64,000 nt of DNA from Photorhabdus bodei (GTDB lineage: Bacteria > Pseudomonadota > Gammaproteobacteria > Enterobacterales > Enterobacteriaceae). The notes beneath the pieces are model-generated. The model had not been told where the DNA came from and searched no databases. It saw nothing but the letters and a program-made list of their open reading frames with translations. The position numbers and the translations under genes were made by a program. Location: assembly GCF_003287735.1 (NCBI RefSeq), contig NZ_NSCM01000006.1:138006-202005 (forward strand), written 5' to 3'. Positions 19,979 through 29,786 of this stretch are shown here, piece after piece (position 1 is the first letter of the stretch; each line of letters begins with the position of its first letter).

Positions 19979-20814
19979 TGTTCGGTACAGAACAAACAGA
20001 ATCTGTGCCGGGTTCAAAGATGAAAATTGCATTGGGAATTGAGTACGATGGCAGTCGATATTATGGCTGGCAGCGTCAGCAGGAAGTAAAAAGTGTTCAG
20101 GGATGCCTTGAGGAAGCACTATCAAAAGTCGCCGATGAACCCATATCAGTATTTTGTGCTGGTCGGACCGATGCTGGAGTACATGCAACAGGGCAGGTTG
20201 TGCATTTTGAAACGTCTGTTCAGCGCAAGGATGCGGCGTGGACAATGGGCGTGAACGTACATTTACCACCAGATATTGCTGTTCGTTGGGTGAAAACCGT
20301 GGATGAGGGTTTCCATGCCCGTTTTAGTGCAACTGCCCGGCGATATCGTTACATTATTTTTAATCATCGTTATCGTCCGGCAGTGCTGGCCAATGGCGTG
20401 ACCCATTTTCACTATCCACTGGATGAAAAGCGGATGCACCAGGCTGCGCAATGTTTATTAGGGGAAAATGATTTTACCTCTTTCCGTGCAGTTCAATGCC
20501 AATCTAAAACGCCTTGGCGTAATGTGATGCATATTAATGTCAATCGTTACGGACATTACGTCGTCATAGATATTAAAGCCAATGCTTTTGTGCATCATAT
20601 GGTGCGTAATATTGCGGGTAGTCTGATGGAAATTGGCTGTGGGAATCAGGATATTAACTGGATGGCCCAGTTGCTTGCTTTAAAAGATCGGACGAAAGCC
20701 GCTGCGACGGCAAAAGCAGCAGGGTTGTATCTGGTTGCTGTTGATTATCCGGCGCAATTTGATTTGCCGAGAGCGGTTATGGGGCCTCTGTTTTTGGCAG
20801 ATGATCTGATTTAA
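19978..20814 (+). CDS. truA: tRNA pseudouridine(38-40) synthase TruA
   Basis: Converts uridines 38-40 of the tRNA anticodon arm to pseudouridine. The 278 aa protein has the catalytic aspartate in [38 protein letters not shown] and [19 protein letters not shown]. The start at 19978 overlaps the usg stop (TGATG), implying translational coupling; an in-frame ATG at 20020 ([11 protein letters not shown]) is the alternative. Confidence 0.97.
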   Translation: MFGTEQTESVPGSKMKIALGIEYDGSRYYGWQRQQEVKSVQGCLEEALSKVADEPISVFCAGRTDAGVHATGQVVHFETSVQRKDAAWTMGVNVHLPPDIAVRWVKTVDEGFHARFSATARRYRYIIFNHRYRPAVLANGVTHFHYPLDEKRMHQAAQCLLGENDFTSFRAVQCQSKTPWRNVMHINVNRYGHYVVIDIKANAFVHHMVRNIAGSLMEIGCGNQDINWMAQLLALKDRTKAAATAKAAGLYLVAVDYPAQFDLPRAVMGPLFLADDLI

Positions 20815-20860
20815 CATTTCTAGTTTCCGACACGGATGTTTTGGCATAGCGGGGAATATT

Positions 20861-21550
20861 ATGGAATTTCTGACTCATTTTTTTGATTTTGCTAAATTTA
20901 TTATTGATTTCATTCTCCATATTGACATTCATTTAGCCGAACTGGTCGCACAATATGGTGATTGGGTATATGGCATTCTGTTTCTGATTTTATTTTGTGA
21001 AACAGGGTTAGTGATTACTCCGTTTCTGCCGGGGGATTCGCTGTTATTTGTTGCCGGCGCTTTAGCGGCTCTGGGCTCAAATGATCTGAATGTGCATATC
21101 ATGGTGGTATTGATGATTATTGCGGCTATTATTGGTGATGCGGTGAACTATGCTATTGGTCGCATCTTTGGCGAAAGGTTATTTACTAATCCAAATTCAA
21201 AAATTTTCCGCCGCAGTTATTTAGATAAAACACATGAGTTTTATGAAAAACATGGTGGTAAGGCAATTATTTTGGCGCGATTTGTACCAATTATCAGAAC
21301 ATTTGCACCATTCGTTGCAGGTATGGGGAAAATGTCTTATCGTCGTTTTGCTGCTTATAACGTGATTGGCGCACTAGTTTGGGTACTGTTATTCACCTAT
21401 TCTGGTTATATATTCGGTGATATGCCAATGGTACAACAGAATTTGAAACTGTTGATTGTCGCTATCATCTTTATTTCAATCCTGCCCGGAGTGATTGAAA
21501 TCTGGCGTCATCGTCGTACGGTGATGAAGCAGAAGAGTGATAACCGGTAA
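20861..21550 (+). CDS. dedA: DedA family membrane protein
   Basis: 229 aa SNARE-associated/DedA family inner-membrane protein. It has the glutamate and proline-rich re-entrant motif [19 protein letters not shown] and the arginine motif [18 protein letters not shown]. The family includes undecaprenyl-phosphate and phospholipid flippases and affects envelope stability and membrane potential. It lies between truA and accD, as in E. coli. Confidence 0.95.
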   Translation: MEFLTHFFDFAKFIIDFILHIDIHLAELVAQYGDWVYGILFLILFCETGLVITPFLPGDSLLFVAGALAALGSNDLNVHIMVVLMIIAAIIGDAVNYAIGRIFGERLFTNPNSKIFRRSYLDKTHEFYEKHGGKAIILARFVPIIRTFAPFVAGMGKMSYRRFAAYNVIGALVWVLLFTYSGYIFGDMPMVQQNLKLLIVAIIFISILPGVIEIWRHRRTVMKQKSDNR

Positions 21551-21652
21551 CAGGTTTGAGCAGTTTTTTATCCACACTGTAATAGCATTGTGGTTTAATG
21601 GCACACAATAACAAAACTGGCATAAGCCAGATTCAGACGGAAAGATCATTCA

Positions 21653-22597
21653 ATGAGCTGGATTGAAAAAATTCTTAATAAAAGCAACATTACCCAAACG
21701 CGTAAAGCGAATATCCCAGAAGGGGTTTGGACTAAATGTGATAGTTGCAGTCAGGTGCTCTACCGTGCTGAGCTAGAGCGCAATCTTGAGGTTTGCCCTA
21801 AATGTGATCATCACATGCGTATTTCGGCGCGTACCCGATTGGCTACATTCCTTGATGAAGGAGCAACGACGGAATTAGGGGGGGAATTAGAGCCAAAAGA
21901 TATTCTTAAATTCCGCGATTCCAAAAAGTATAAAGATCGTATATCAGCGGCGCAGAAGCAAACCCAAGAAAAAGATGCGTTAGTCGTAATGAAAGGTACC
22001 CTGAGTGGTATGCCAGTTGTTGCTGCTGCTTTTGAATTTGCATTTATGGGCGGTTCTATGGCTTCGGTTGTTGGTGCCCGTTTTGTCCGTGCCGTGGAAC
22101 AGGCATTGGCAGACAATTGTCCTCTGATTTGTTTTTCTGCCAGTGGTGGCGCTCGTATGCAAGAGGCATTGATGTCACTGATGCAGATGGCGAAAACCAG
22201 TGCTGCCTTAGCAAAAATGCAAGAACGTGGTTTGCCTTATATCTCTATCATGACCGATCCGACAATGGGCGGTGTTTCAGCAAGTCTGGCGATGTTGGGT
22301 GATATCAATATTGCTGAACCAAAAGCATTGATTGGTTTTGCCGGACCACGAGTTATTGAGCAGACCGTTCGTGAAAAATTACCGTCCGGTTTCCAGCGTA
22401 GTGAGTTTTTGCTGGAAAAGGGAGCGATTGACATGATTGTTCGTCGCCCTGAAATGCGTGACACACTTGCCAGTTTACTTTCTAAACTAACCCATCAGTC
22501 GCAGCCAGGTATTAAGCCAATTGTTGCTGAATTTGTGGCAGAACCCGCTGATGTTGAGGCGGATATTCAAATAAGTACCAATAAAGAAGATGTCTGA
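21653..22597 (+). CDS. accD: acetyl-CoA carboxylase carboxyltransferase beta subunit AccD
   Basis: Transfers the carboxyl group from biotin to acetyl-CoA, giving malonyl-CoA for fatty acid synthesis, together with AccA. 314 aa, slightly longer than E. coli at the C-terminus. The four-cysteine zinc ribbon is visible ([10 protein letters not shown] and CPKCDHHM), as are the carboxyltransferase oxyanion regions [18 protein letters not shown] and [17 protein letters not shown]. The stop overlaps folC by 8 bp. Confidence 0.97.
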   Translation: MSWIEKILNKSNITQTRKANIPEGVWTKCDSCSQVLYRAELERNLEVCPKCDHHMRISARTRLATFLDEGATTELGGELEPKDILKFRDSKKYKDRISAAQKQTQEKDALVVMKGTLSGMPVVAAAFEFAFMGGSMASVVGARFVRAVEQALADNCPLICFSASGGARMQEALMSLMQMAKTSAALAKMQERGLPYISIMTDPTMGGVSASLAMLGDINIAEPKALIGFAGPRVIEQTVREKLPSGFQRSEFLLEKGAIDMIVRRPEMRDTLASLLSKLTHQSQPGIKPIVAEFVAEPADVEADIQISTNKEDV

Positions 22598-23888
22598 CAC
22601 TTTACAAATTCCTCAAGCCACGTCGCCATTGATGACGTGGCTTTCCTACCTTGGGAACCTGCATACTACGGTCATTGACATGGGGCTTGAGCGTGTGGGG
22701 AAACTTGCCCGAACTTTGGCGTTGGTTAATCCTGCACCTAAGGTGATAACCGTATCCGGTACTAATGGTAAAGGTACTACCTGTTGCACGATAGAATCTA
22801 TTCTGTTGGCGGCTGGGCTGAGAGTGGGTGTTTACAGCTCTCCGCATCTTGTACGTTATACTGAAAGAGTTCGTATTCAGGGTAAAGAATTACCTGAACA
22901 GGAATTCTGTCGTGTATTTGCGGATATTGAATCTCGTCGCGGTGATATTTCGCTGACTTATTTTGAATATGGCACATTAGCAGCTTTGCAACTGTTTAAA
23001 CAAGCTTGTCTGGATGTGGTCATCTTAGAAGTAGGCTTAGGTGGGCGACTGGATGCGACAAATGTTGTGGACGCCGATATTGCCGCTATTACTAGTATTG
23101 CAATTGATCATATTGATTGGTTGGGTGCTGATCGCGAACATATTGGTCGTGAGAAAGCAGGGGTTTTCCGTAAAGATCGCTTTGCCGTGGTTGGTGAGCC
23201 GGATATGCCATCTTCTATTGCGGAAGTTGCGGGTGAATTAGGTGCCGAGTTGTTCCGTTGTGGCATTGATTGGCGTTTCTCTCAACAGGATAAAAACTGG
23301 CACTGGCAATCTGATGATAGGCTGTTTAGCAACCTACCTTTGCCAAATGTTCCTCTGATGAATGCCGCAACGGCGATGGGTGTTATTTGTTGCCTGTTAC
23401 GACAAGATGATAAAGTCAGTCGAGCTATTAATGAGAGTGCAATCCATCAAGGGTTACAGAATGCGCGGTTACCTGGGCGTTTCCAGATAGTTCGTGAAAA
23501 TCCATTGTTGATCTTGGATGTGGCTCATAATCCCCATGCAGCGGCTTATCTGGTACAGAAATTGGCCCAGTTGCCCCGTCAGCCGGGCAGTAGAATCCTT
23601 GGTGTAGTGGGTATGCTAGGTGATAAAGATATTGCCGGTACACTGACTTGCCTGTCACAGCAAATAAATGAGTGGTATTGCGCTCCATTGACTGAACAGC
23701 GTGGTGCGGATGCACAGACACTGGCTCAGCATCTTGGACAGCCACGGGTATTTACTGATGTGGAAAGTGCTTGGCATCAGGCGATGGCTGATGCTGATGA
23801 GCAAGATATTGTTGTCGTTTGTGGCTCATTCCACACGGTAGCGCATGTCATGGAGGCTCTGGACAGGGAGAAAGGAAGTGGCAAGTAA
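22590..23888 (+). CDS. folC: dihydrofolate synthase / folylpolyglutamate synthase FolC
   Basis: Adds L-glutamate to dihydropteroate and further glutamates to folates. 432 aa with the Mur ligase P-loop [20 protein letters not shown], the folate-binding region [27 protein letters not shown] and the C-terminal [12 protein letters not shown]. It starts inside accD (8 bp overlap) and ends inside dedD (11 bp overlap), a tightly coupled operon. Confidence 0.97.
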   Translation: MSDTLQIPQATSPLMTWLSYLGNLHTTVIDMGLERVGKLARTLALVNPAPKVITVSGTNGKGTTCCTIESILLAAGLRVGVYSSPHLVRYTERVRIQGKELPEQEFCRVFADIESRRGDISLTYFEYGTLAALQLFKQACLDVVILEVGLGGRLDATNVVDADIAAITSIAIDHIDWLGADREHIGREKAGVFRKDRFAVVGEPDMPSSIAEVAGELGAELFRCGIDWRFSQQDKNWHWQSDDRLFSNLPLPNVPLMNAATAMGVICCLLRQDDKVSRAINESAIHQGLQNARLPGRFQIVRENPLLILDVAHNPHAAAYLVQKLAQLPRQPGSRILGVVGMLGDKDIAGTLTCLSQQINEWYCAPLTEQRGADAQTLAQHLGQPRVFTDVESAWHQAMADADEQDIVVVCGSFHTVAHVMEALDREKGSGK

Positions 23889-24561
23889 ATTTCAGAATCG
23901 TTTGGTTGGTACAATTGTATTGGTAGCATTGGGTGTCATTGTGCTGCCTGCGTTGTTAGACGGCAACAAGAAATATAACGAAGATAAATTTGCATCAATT
24001 CCCTTGGTTCCAAAGCCAGGGGATGAGCAAGAAATTGACTCTATACCTCCTCTTAATCCACCAATATTATCAGTGCCTCTGGAAGATGAGACAGAGGCAT
24101 TGCAGCCAGAAACACTGGAGCAGCCGGAAATACCATTGGTTACCACTCCTCAACCTGCGCTGATAGTCCCTCCTGCTGTTCAGCCAGAAGTGAAGCCTCA
24201 ACCACAGATTAAGCTTGAACCAAAACCAGATACTAAGCCGCCGGCACCGGCGCTTAAACCTAAACCAGACATTAAGTCAGAGCCGAAACCTGAAGTTAAA
24301 CCGGTTGAAACAGCCCCGCAAGGGCAGGCTTATATCGTACAACTGGGTGCTTTGAAAAATGCCGGAAAGGTAGATGAAATCGTTGCCAGACTACGTTTGT
24401 CTGGTTATCAGGTTTATACGGTTCCTTTATCTCCGGTTCAGGGGCAATTAACGAGAATATATGTCGGTCCGAACGCTTCTAAGCAACAACTTGACTCGGC
24501 ATTATCAGAATTGAAAAGTTTGACTGGATTACAAGGGCAGGTAAGGAGTTACAGGCCGTAA
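23878..24561 (+). CDS. dedD: cell division protein DedD (SPOR domain)
   Basis: 227 aa bitopic division protein. The start is a GTG at 23878 giving [20 protein letters not shown], as in E. coli DedD, preceded by GGGAGAAAGGA; longer upstream starts lie inside folC. The N-terminal membrane helix is followed by a long periplasmic proline/lysine-rich linker (LKPKPDIKSEPKPEVKP) and a C-terminal SPOR domain (YIVQLGALKNAGKVDEIVAR) that binds denuded septal peptidoglycan. Confidence 0.94.
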   Translation: MASKFQNRLVGTIVLVALGVIVLPALLDGNKKYNEDKFASIPLVPKPGDEQEIDSIPPLNPPILSVPLEDETEALQPETLEQPEIPLVTTPQPALIVPPAVQPEVKPQPQIKLEPKPDTKPPAPALKPKPDIKSEPKPEVKPVETAPQGQAYIVQLGALKNAGKVDEIVARLRLSGYQVYTVPLSPVQGQLTRIYVGPNASKQQLDSALSELKSLTGLQGQVRSYRP

Positions 24562-24629
24562 TAAAAGTGGGTGATGCCTATGTGACAAATAGGACAACTA
24601 TCATGAAGAAGTAAATATTAAGTGACTGC

Positions 24630-24662
24630 GGCGATGATGATTATTCAAATTCGTCGCCTTAA
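24630..24662 (+). terminator. possible dedD terminator
   Basis: Imperfect stem GGCGATGA (24630-24637) with TCGTCGCC (24651-24658), then TTAATTATTTT. It lies between dedD and the PurR-controlled cvpA promoter, where a terminator would be expected. Confidence 0.4.
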
Positions 24663-24690
24663 TTATTTTCAGTAGGATAGGAAATCTGCT

Positions 24691-24706
24691 ACGCAAACGT
24701 TTTCGT
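24691..24706 (+). promoter_or_regulatory. PurR box upstream of cvpA-purF
   Basis: ACGCAAACGTTTTCGT matches the PurR consensus (ANGCAAACGTTTNCNT) at every fixed position. In E. coli the same box represses cvpA-purF when hypoxanthine or guanine is present. It lies about 55 bp before the cvpA start. Confidence 0.92.
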
Positions 24707-24762
24707 TTTCTGTTAGAATGCACCTGAAACGGATGCCGAGGTGTCTATTTTGGAATTAAAAC

Positions 24763-25269
24763 ATGGTTTGGATTGATTACGTTATTATCGCCATTATTGG
24801 CTTCTCGGCATTAGTTAGCCTGATTCGTGGGTTTATTCGTGAGGCATTATCACTGGTCACCTGGGGATGTGCTTTCTTTGTGGCAAGCCATTTTTATACT
24901 TACTTAGCGGTCTATTTCACCCGTTTTGAAGATGAATTGGTACGTAACGGGATTGCTATCGCGTTGCTGTTTATTGCTACTTTGATTGTCGGTTCCGTGG
25001 TGAACTATGTGATAGGTTCTCTTGTGCAACGGACTGGATTGTCAGGTACTGATCGAGTACTGGGGGTCTGCTTTGGGGCATTGCGTGGTGTGCTGATTGT
25101 CGCTGCTATTCTGTTTTTTCTGGATACATTTACACCATTGGCTCGAAGTGAGGATTGGAAACAGTCACAATTGATCCCGCAGTTCAGTCATATCATAAGG
25201 TGGTTCTTTGACTACCTGCAAAATGCGTCAAGTTTCTTGCCGGAGAAATATACCTCTCCGTTTGGCTGA
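24763..25269 (+). CDS. cvpA: CvpA family membrane protein
   Basis: 168 aa inner-membrane protein with four predicted helices ([20 protein letters not shown] at the N-terminus), homologous to colicin V production protein CvpA, which in enteric bacteria supports envelope homeostasis. Directly upstream of purF and under the same PurR box. Confidence 0.95.
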   Translation: MVWIDYVIIAIIGFSALVSLIRGFIREALSLVTWGCAFFVASHFYTYLAVYFTRFEDELVRNGIAIALLFIATLIVGSVVNYVIGSLVQRTGLSGTDRVLGVCFGALRGVLIVAAILFFLDTFTPLARSEDWKQSQLIPQFSHIIRWFFDYLQNASSFLPEKYTSPFG

Positions 25270-25283
25270 TGAGGAAGAACTAC

Positions 25284-26801
25284 ATGTGCGGTATTGTTGG
25301 TATCGTCGGTTTTACACCGGTTAACCAGTCGATTTATGATGCGTTGACGGTGCTTCAGCACCGTGGGCAAGATGCTGCAGGCATTGCCACTATTGATGGT
25401 AACAATGGGTTTCGTTTACGCAAAGCCAATGGCTTAGTGAGAGACGTATTTGAAGCCCGGCATATGCTGCGTTTACAGGGAACGATTGGGATTGGTCATG
25501 TTCGCTACCCGACAGCGGGCAGTTCCAGTGCATCGGAAGCTCAACCGTTTTATGTGAACTCTCCATTTGGTATTACATTGACACACAATGGTAATTTGAC
25601 GAATGCTCATGAGTTGAAGAAAAAGTTATTTGAGAATGCCCGTCGCCATGTGAATACCACGTCAGATTCTGAGATTTTGCTTAATGTTTTTGCTAGTGAA
25701 CTGGATTGTTTCCAGCATTATCCATTGGAGCCTGACAATATTTTTGCGGCGGTAGCGGCAATGCATAAACAGGTGAGTGGTGCTTATGCCTGCATTGCGA
25801 TGATTATTGGTCATGGGTTAGTTGCTTTCCGTGATCCGCATGGTATTCGTCCGTTGGTTTTAGGTAAGCGTACTTTGGATGATGGCCGTAATGAGTATAT
25901 GGTCGCTTCTGAAAGCGTTGCATTGGATACGCTAGGCTTTGAATTCCTGCGGGATGTTGCATCAGGTGAAGCGATTTATATTACTGAACAAGGTCAGTTA
26001 TTTACTCGTCAATGTGCTGAAAATCCTTCTCTGACCCCCTGTTTATTTGAATTTGTCTATTTGGCTCGCCCAGATTCCTTTATTGATAAAATTTCGGTTT
26101 ATAACGCCCGCATACGGATGGGGCATAAGCTAGGGGCGAAAATTGCCCGCGAATGGGAAGACTTACATATTGATGTGGTTATTCCAATCCCCGAAACATC
26201 TTGCGATGTTGCGCTAGAAATTGCGCGCATACTCGGTAAACCCTATCGTCAGGGATTTGTGAAAAACCGTTATGTTGGTCGGACATTTATCATGCCTGGG
26301 CAACAGGAACGCCGGAAATCAGTTCGCCGTAAACTGAATGCTAATCGAGCAGAATTCCGTGATAAAAATGTGCTATTGGTAGATGACTCTATTGTGCGTG
26401 GTACAACGTCAGAACAGATTGTTGATATGGCTCGTGAAGCCGGCGCGAAGAGAGTTTATCTTGCTTCGGCAGCACCGGAAGTACGTTTCCCGAATGTTTA
26501 TGGCATTGATATGCCCAATGCAAATGAACTGATTGCTCATGGGCGTGAAGTGGATGAAATTCGCCAACTTATTGGTGTAGATGCATTGATATTTCAGGAT
26601 TTAACCGATCTGATCGACGCTGTTCGTGAAGAAAACCCGGATGTTGATGGGTTTGAGAGTTCAGTATTCAATGGCGTTTATGTTACCAAAGACGTTGACC
26701 AGACTTATCTCTATTATCTGGAGAATCTGCGTAAAGACGATGAAGTAAAACTGAATAATCAGAATGAAATTGAAAATCTGGATATCTATAATGAAGGTTG
26801 A
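25284..26801 (+). CDS. purF: amidophosphoribosyltransferase PurF
   Basis: First committed step of purine synthesis: PRPP plus glutamine to phosphoribosylamine. ATG 25284 is chosen because removal of Met leaves the catalytic N-terminal cysteine ([20 protein letters not shown]), and GAGG lies 9 bases upstream; the frame is open to 25269. It has the glutaminase Ntn domain followed by the phosphoribosyltransferase domain with the PRPP loop [18 protein letters not shown]. 505 aa, the normal length. Confidence 0.97.
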   Translation: MCGIVGIVGFTPVNQSIYDALTVLQHRGQDAAGIATIDGNNGFRLRKANGLVRDVFEARHMLRLQGTIGIGHVRYPTAGSSSASEAQPFYVNSPFGITLTHNGNLTNAHELKKKLFENARRHVNTTSDSEILLNVFASELDCFQHYPLEPDNIFAAVAAMHKQVSGAYACIAMIIGHGLVAFRDPHGIRPLVLGKRTLDDGRNEYMVASESVALDTLGFEFLRDVASGEAIYITEQGQLFTRQCAENPSLTPCLFEFVYLARPDSFIDKISVYNARIRMGHKLGAKIAREWEDLHIDVVIPIPETSCDVALEIARILGKPYRQGFVKNRYVGRTFIMPGQQERRKSVRRKLNANRAEFRDKNVLLVDDSIVRGTTSEQIVDMAREAGAKRVYLASAAPEVRFPNVYGIDMPNANELIAHGREVDEIRQLIGVDALIFQDLTDLIDAVREENPDVDGFESSVFNGVYVTKDVDQTYLYYLENLRKDDEVKLNNQNEIENLDIYNEG

Positions 26802-26847
26802 TGACTTTCGGGTTTAAATAGTTGTTCAGTGTTTGTATGAGGAAAGA

Positions 26848-27432
26848 ATGAAAAGATTGATAGTAGGGCTTACAGGAGCAAGTGGGGCCATTTATGGTAT
26901 AAGGCTACTGCAAGTTTTACAACCAGTTGAAGGGGTAGAAACACATCTGGTTATCAGTCATTCCGCTCGCCAGACACTGGCACTTGAAACAGATTATAGT
27001 TTACGGGATGTGCAGGCGCTGGCTGATGTTGTATATGACAACAGAGATATCGCTGCTGCCATCTCTTCAGGTTCATTCAAAACTTCGGGCATGGTAATTC
27101 TACCATGCTCAATGAAAACCCTTTCAGGTATTGTCCACAGTTATACTGATGGATTAGTAACCAGAGCGGCAGATGTTGTATTGAAAGAAAGTCGTAAGTT
27201 AGTGCTTGGGGTGAGGGAAACGCCATTGCATTTGGGGCATCTCAGGCTGATGACTCAAGCGGCAGAAATTGGCGCGGTGATTATGCCGCCTGTGCCTGCA
27301 TTTTATCATCAGCCTCAACAGATTCAGGATATTATTGACCAGACGGTTAACCGAGTGCTTGATCAGTTTGATATCGAGCTACCTTATGATCTATTTACCC
27401 GCTGGCAAGGGGCTAAAAGCGTTGAGATTTAG
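26848..27432 (+). CDS. ubiX: flavin prenyltransferase UbiX
   Basis: Makes the prenylated FMN cofactor used by the decarboxylase UbiD in ubiquinone synthesis. 194 aa, with the flavoprotein motif GLTGASGAIYGIRLLQVL and VILPCSMKTLSGIVHSYTDG. The start at 26848 has GAGGA 4 bases upstream; an upstream in-frame ATG (26833) would add MYEER. It follows purF as in E. coli. A decayed insertion element begins right after the stop. Confidence 0.95.
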   Translation: MKRLIVGLTGASGAIYGIRLLQVLQPVEGVETHLVISHSARQTLALETDYSLRDVQALADVVYDNRDIAAAISSGSFKTSGMVILPCSMKTLSGIVHSYTDGLVTRAADVVLKESRKLVLGVRETPLHLGHLRLMTQAAEIGAVIMPPVPAFYHQPQQIQDIIDQTVNRVLDQFDIELPYDLFTRWQGAKSVEI

Positions 27433-27434
27433 CA

Positions 27435-27850
27435 AAAACCGCCGTAAACCCTTGCCCAGTGCGGGTATATAAGGCGAAAAGCCCAAAGGGTTTTAGGGCT
27501 GGCTACTGCGACGTATCCTGACTGAATGGATATCTGCCTGTAAAACAGGCTAAAATGAATGCTCTTTATCAATGAGCGCTGAATATGTTAAGAGCGACCA
27601 AAGTCCGCATCTACCCCACCCCCAAAGAGCCGGAAATGCCGCTGCATAAGCGGATCTGGCAATGCCCGGTTTTTCATGTCGAACATGACCGCGATATCAA
27701 TGCGGCGATCAACATCCAGCGCAAGGGCATACTGGAATTACAGGCGGCGGGACTCGTCGTTTCTGCCCACGGAGGCCAGCGTAAATCCGTCATAAAGACG
27801 GTTGCGGCCTGAGAAGTGGGAAGCCTCGCCGTTTTTTACGGCGGGGAGCA
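27435..27850 (+). mobile_element. decayed IS200/IS605-type element with TnpB remnant
   Basis: The ubiX-yfcH gap holds the shell of an IS605/IS1341-like element: a hairpin-rich left region (about 27440-27580), a strongly deleted tnpB, and a right end with a stable hairpin at about 27824-27846 (CTCGCCGT paired with ACGGCGGG), the form expected for the 3' part of a TnpB-associated omegaRNA. The exact ends are uncertain. No tnpA is present, so it is non-autonomous and probably dead. Confidence 0.7.
27585..27812 (+). pseudogene. internally deleted TnpB (RNA-guided nuclease) remnant
   Basis: The 75-codon frame joins a TnpB/OrfB N-terminus (MLRATKVRIYPTP) to a TnpB C-terminus (WQCPVFHVEHDRDINAAINI, then VSAHGGQRKS). 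Intact TnpB has roughly 370-400 residues, so most of the protein including the first RuvC segments is missing. The zinc-finger cysteines are partly replaced (CPVFHVEH where CPxCGxxH is usual). Non-functional as a nuclease. Confidence 0.8.
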
Positions 27851-28750
27851 GTCACTGTCTAGTAAGTCTTGAAATGCCTCTTTTAGCTGAAAATAGCGGA
27901 AGCCAAAACCTGCTTGTTCCAAGTTATGCGGTATTGCCTGTTGTCCGCCCAGTACCAGTGCCGCAGCTTCTCCCATCAGTAATTTCAGCACAAAAGCAGG
28001 TGTTCGGATAATAGTAGGACGGTGTAATACTTCTCCCAGTGTTGCGGCAAATTGATCATTATGTACTGGATAAGGGGCGGTCATATTAAAAGGACCACTC
28101 AAACCAGGTGTCATTAACAGGTAATAGATACCATTCACCATATCGTCAATATGAATCCAGGGCAGATACTGTTTTCCGCTCCCCATAGGGCCACCAAGCC
28201 CAAGACGGAACAAGGGAAGCATTTTTTTCAATGCTCCGCCGTTTTTTGCCAGTACAACACCAGTACGTAAAAGACAAACACGGGTTTTATCACTGGCTGC
28301 CTGTAATGCAAGTTGTTCCCACTGTTTACAGAGCTGATGAGTAAATTCATCATGAGGTGGCTCATGCTCTGTGACAATTGTTTGATTCTGATCCCCGTAA
28401 TAGCCTACCGCAGAGCCGGAAATAAAGACTTCTGGTGGTGTCTGGCTGGCATTAATGAGCTTGCTGAGTTGCTCTGTTAATGTCCAGCGGCTCTGGCACA
28501 GCTTCTCTTTTTGCGTTGAAGTCCATAGTTTGTTTGCTATGGGCTCGCCAGCAAGATTGATTACGGCATCAAAATCGTTGAGATCGGTTTTATCTTTCAG
28601 GCTGGTCCAGCATTCAGCTTGATTGCTGAATAGAGAATAAACTTTTTGAGGTGAGCGGCTTAGAATAGTAATGGAATGGGATAGGGAAAGAAGTTGGCAA
28701 ACCAGACGGCTACCAATCAAACCTGTTCCTCCAGTGATTAAAATACGCAT
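27836..28750 (-). CDS. yfcH: TIGR01777 family NAD-dependent epimerase-like protein YfcH
   Basis: 304 aa short-chain dehydrogenase/epimerase-fold protein with the N-terminal Rossmann motif [20 protein letters not shown] and the conserved blocks [16 protein letters not shown] and [18 protein letters not shown]. Biochemical function unknown. Start 28750 is preceded by AGGAG at 5-nt spacing. The last residues (DSDCSPP) and the TAA stop are read from the right-end hairpin of the TnpB element, so the insertion appears to have replaced the native end of the gene. Confidence 0.88.
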   Translation of the reverse strand: MRILITGGTGLIGSRLVCQLLSLSHSITILSRSPQKVYSLFSNQAECWTSLKDKTDLNDFDAVINLAGEPIANKLWTSTQKEKLCQSRWTLTEQLSKLINASQTPPEVFISGSAVGYYGDQNQTIVTEHEPPHDEFTHQLCKQWEQLALQAASDKTRVCLLRTGVVLAKNGGALKKMLPLFRLGLGGPMGSGKQYLPWIHIDDMVNGIYYLLMTPGLSGPFNMTAPYPVHNDQFAATLGEVLHRPTIIRTPAFVLKLLMGEAAALVLGGQQAIPHNLEQAGFGFRYFQLKEAFQDLLDSDCSPP

Positions 28751-28857
28751 AACCACTCCTATAACCTAAATTGTTGATAATAAGAACTATAGCATATAGC
28801 AGAGATATCAGGGTTGGTGGTTAAAGATATAGCTATCTGTCAGCCTGATCAAGTTTT

Positions 28858-28878
28858 GCGGGGAAATAGTTACCCCGC
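28858..28878 (-). terminator. yfcG terminator
   Basis: Perfect stem GCGGGG (28858-28863) with CCCCGC (28873-28878), 10 bp past the minus-strand yfcG stop and followed in that direction by AAAACTTGAT, a weak tail. Confidence 0.5.
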
Positions 28879-28887
28879 AGACAGATA

Positions 28888-29508
28888 TTAAGCTTTGCTA
28901 TAGGCAATTTGAGTGGCGGGGCGCTGACTGATAGTGTCAAACCATTTTTTCACTGCCGGATAATCATTCAGATCAATATTCTGACGTTCATAAGCACGAA
29001 CCCACGGATAAGTTGAGATATCAGCAATACTGTATTCCTGACCGCCCAGATAGGGTGTTTTTTCCAATTGGGTATTCAGGACTTGATACAAGCGCTTTGT
29101 CTCTTCCTGATAACGATTAATCGCGTAAGGGACTTTTTCCGGCGCGAAATGACTAAAATGGTGATTTTGTCCTAGCATCGGGCCAAAGCCACTGATCTGC
29201 CAAAACAGCCATTGCAGGCTTTGAACACGCTCACGCATATCTCTGCTGAGTAACTTGCCCGTTTTTTCTGCCAGATAAGTAAGAATGGCTCCAGATTCAA
29301 AAATAGCGATAGGTTTACCGCCATCGATTGGTTGCTGATCAACAATAGCGGGAATCTTATTATTGGGTGAAATGGCAAGAAATTCAGGTTTGAATTGATC
29401 TCCTGCGCTAATATCAATTCGATGAATATTATAGGGAAGGCCAGCTTCTTCCAGGAAGAGTGTGATTTTATGGCCGTTTGGCGTTGGAGCATAATACAGA
29501 TCGATCAT
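28888..29508 (-). CDS. yfcG: GSH-dependent disulfide-bond oxidoreductase YfcG (GST family)
   Basis: 206 aa glutathione S-transferase-fold protein of the Nu class: thioredoxin-like N-terminal domain (YYAPTPNGHKITLFLEEAGL; ISPNNKIPAIVD; FESGAILTYLAEKTG) and helical C-terminal domain (WLFWQISGFGPMLGQNHHFS). E. coli YfcG reduces small disulfides with glutathione. Start 29508 (MIDLYYAPTP) has GGAGG 4 bases upstream; a longer frame to 29550 is unlikely. Confidence 0.94.
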   Translation of the reverse strand: MIDLYYAPTPNGHKITLFLEEAGLPYNIHRIDISAGDQFKPEFLAISPNNKIPAIVDQQPIDGGKPIAIFESGAILTYLAEKTGKLLSRDMRERVQSLQWLFWQISGFGPMLGQNHHFSHFAPEKVPYAINRYQEETKRLYQVLNTQLEKTPYLGGQEYSIADISTYPWVRAYERQNIDLNDYPAVKKWFDTISQRPATQIAYSKA

Positions 29509-29703
29509 GGGACCTCCAGTGGAACGTGTAATTGTATGACACATTACCATTAATTTGTGCAGTGTGTAAGGTATGCTGATATGAGACCAATGATCATTAC
29601 AGCGGTCCTAGTTTCTTTGATGTGTTTTTTCATCCTCAGGCATATTAACCGCCTCGTATGTTATGGCGGTGTTGATTCGTTAACGCAACAGAGCCTGAAT
29701 AAT

Positions 29704-29733
29704 GATCTTCCTGAACAGCACGACAGGAAGATC
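29704..29733. terminator. perfect 10-bp hairpin
   Basis: GATCTTCCTG (29704-29713) and CAGGAAGATC (29724-29733) with a 10-nt loop. Together with the next hairpin it separates the divergent yfcG from the convergent effector-like gene. It lies in the tail of a short open frame (29557-29739) that I do not call. Confidence 0.5.
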
Positions 29734-29760
29734 TATTAACTATTAATAAAAAGGTGATTA

Positions 29761-29782
29761 GCTTTTCTGCTTGGAGAAAAGC
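29761..29782. terminator. hairpin just past the effector-like gene
   Basis: GCTTTTCT (29761-29768) with AGAAAAGC (29775-29782), 6-nt loop, 4 bp past the minus-strand gene stop at 29787. Confidence 0.55.
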
Positions 29783-29786
29783 GTAC

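Noticed and set aside
29557..29739. 60-codon frame with a hydrophobic start (from ATG 29581)
   Set aside because: Ends inside a perfect 10-bp hairpin, has no clear ribosome-binding site and no known counterpart next to yfcG.
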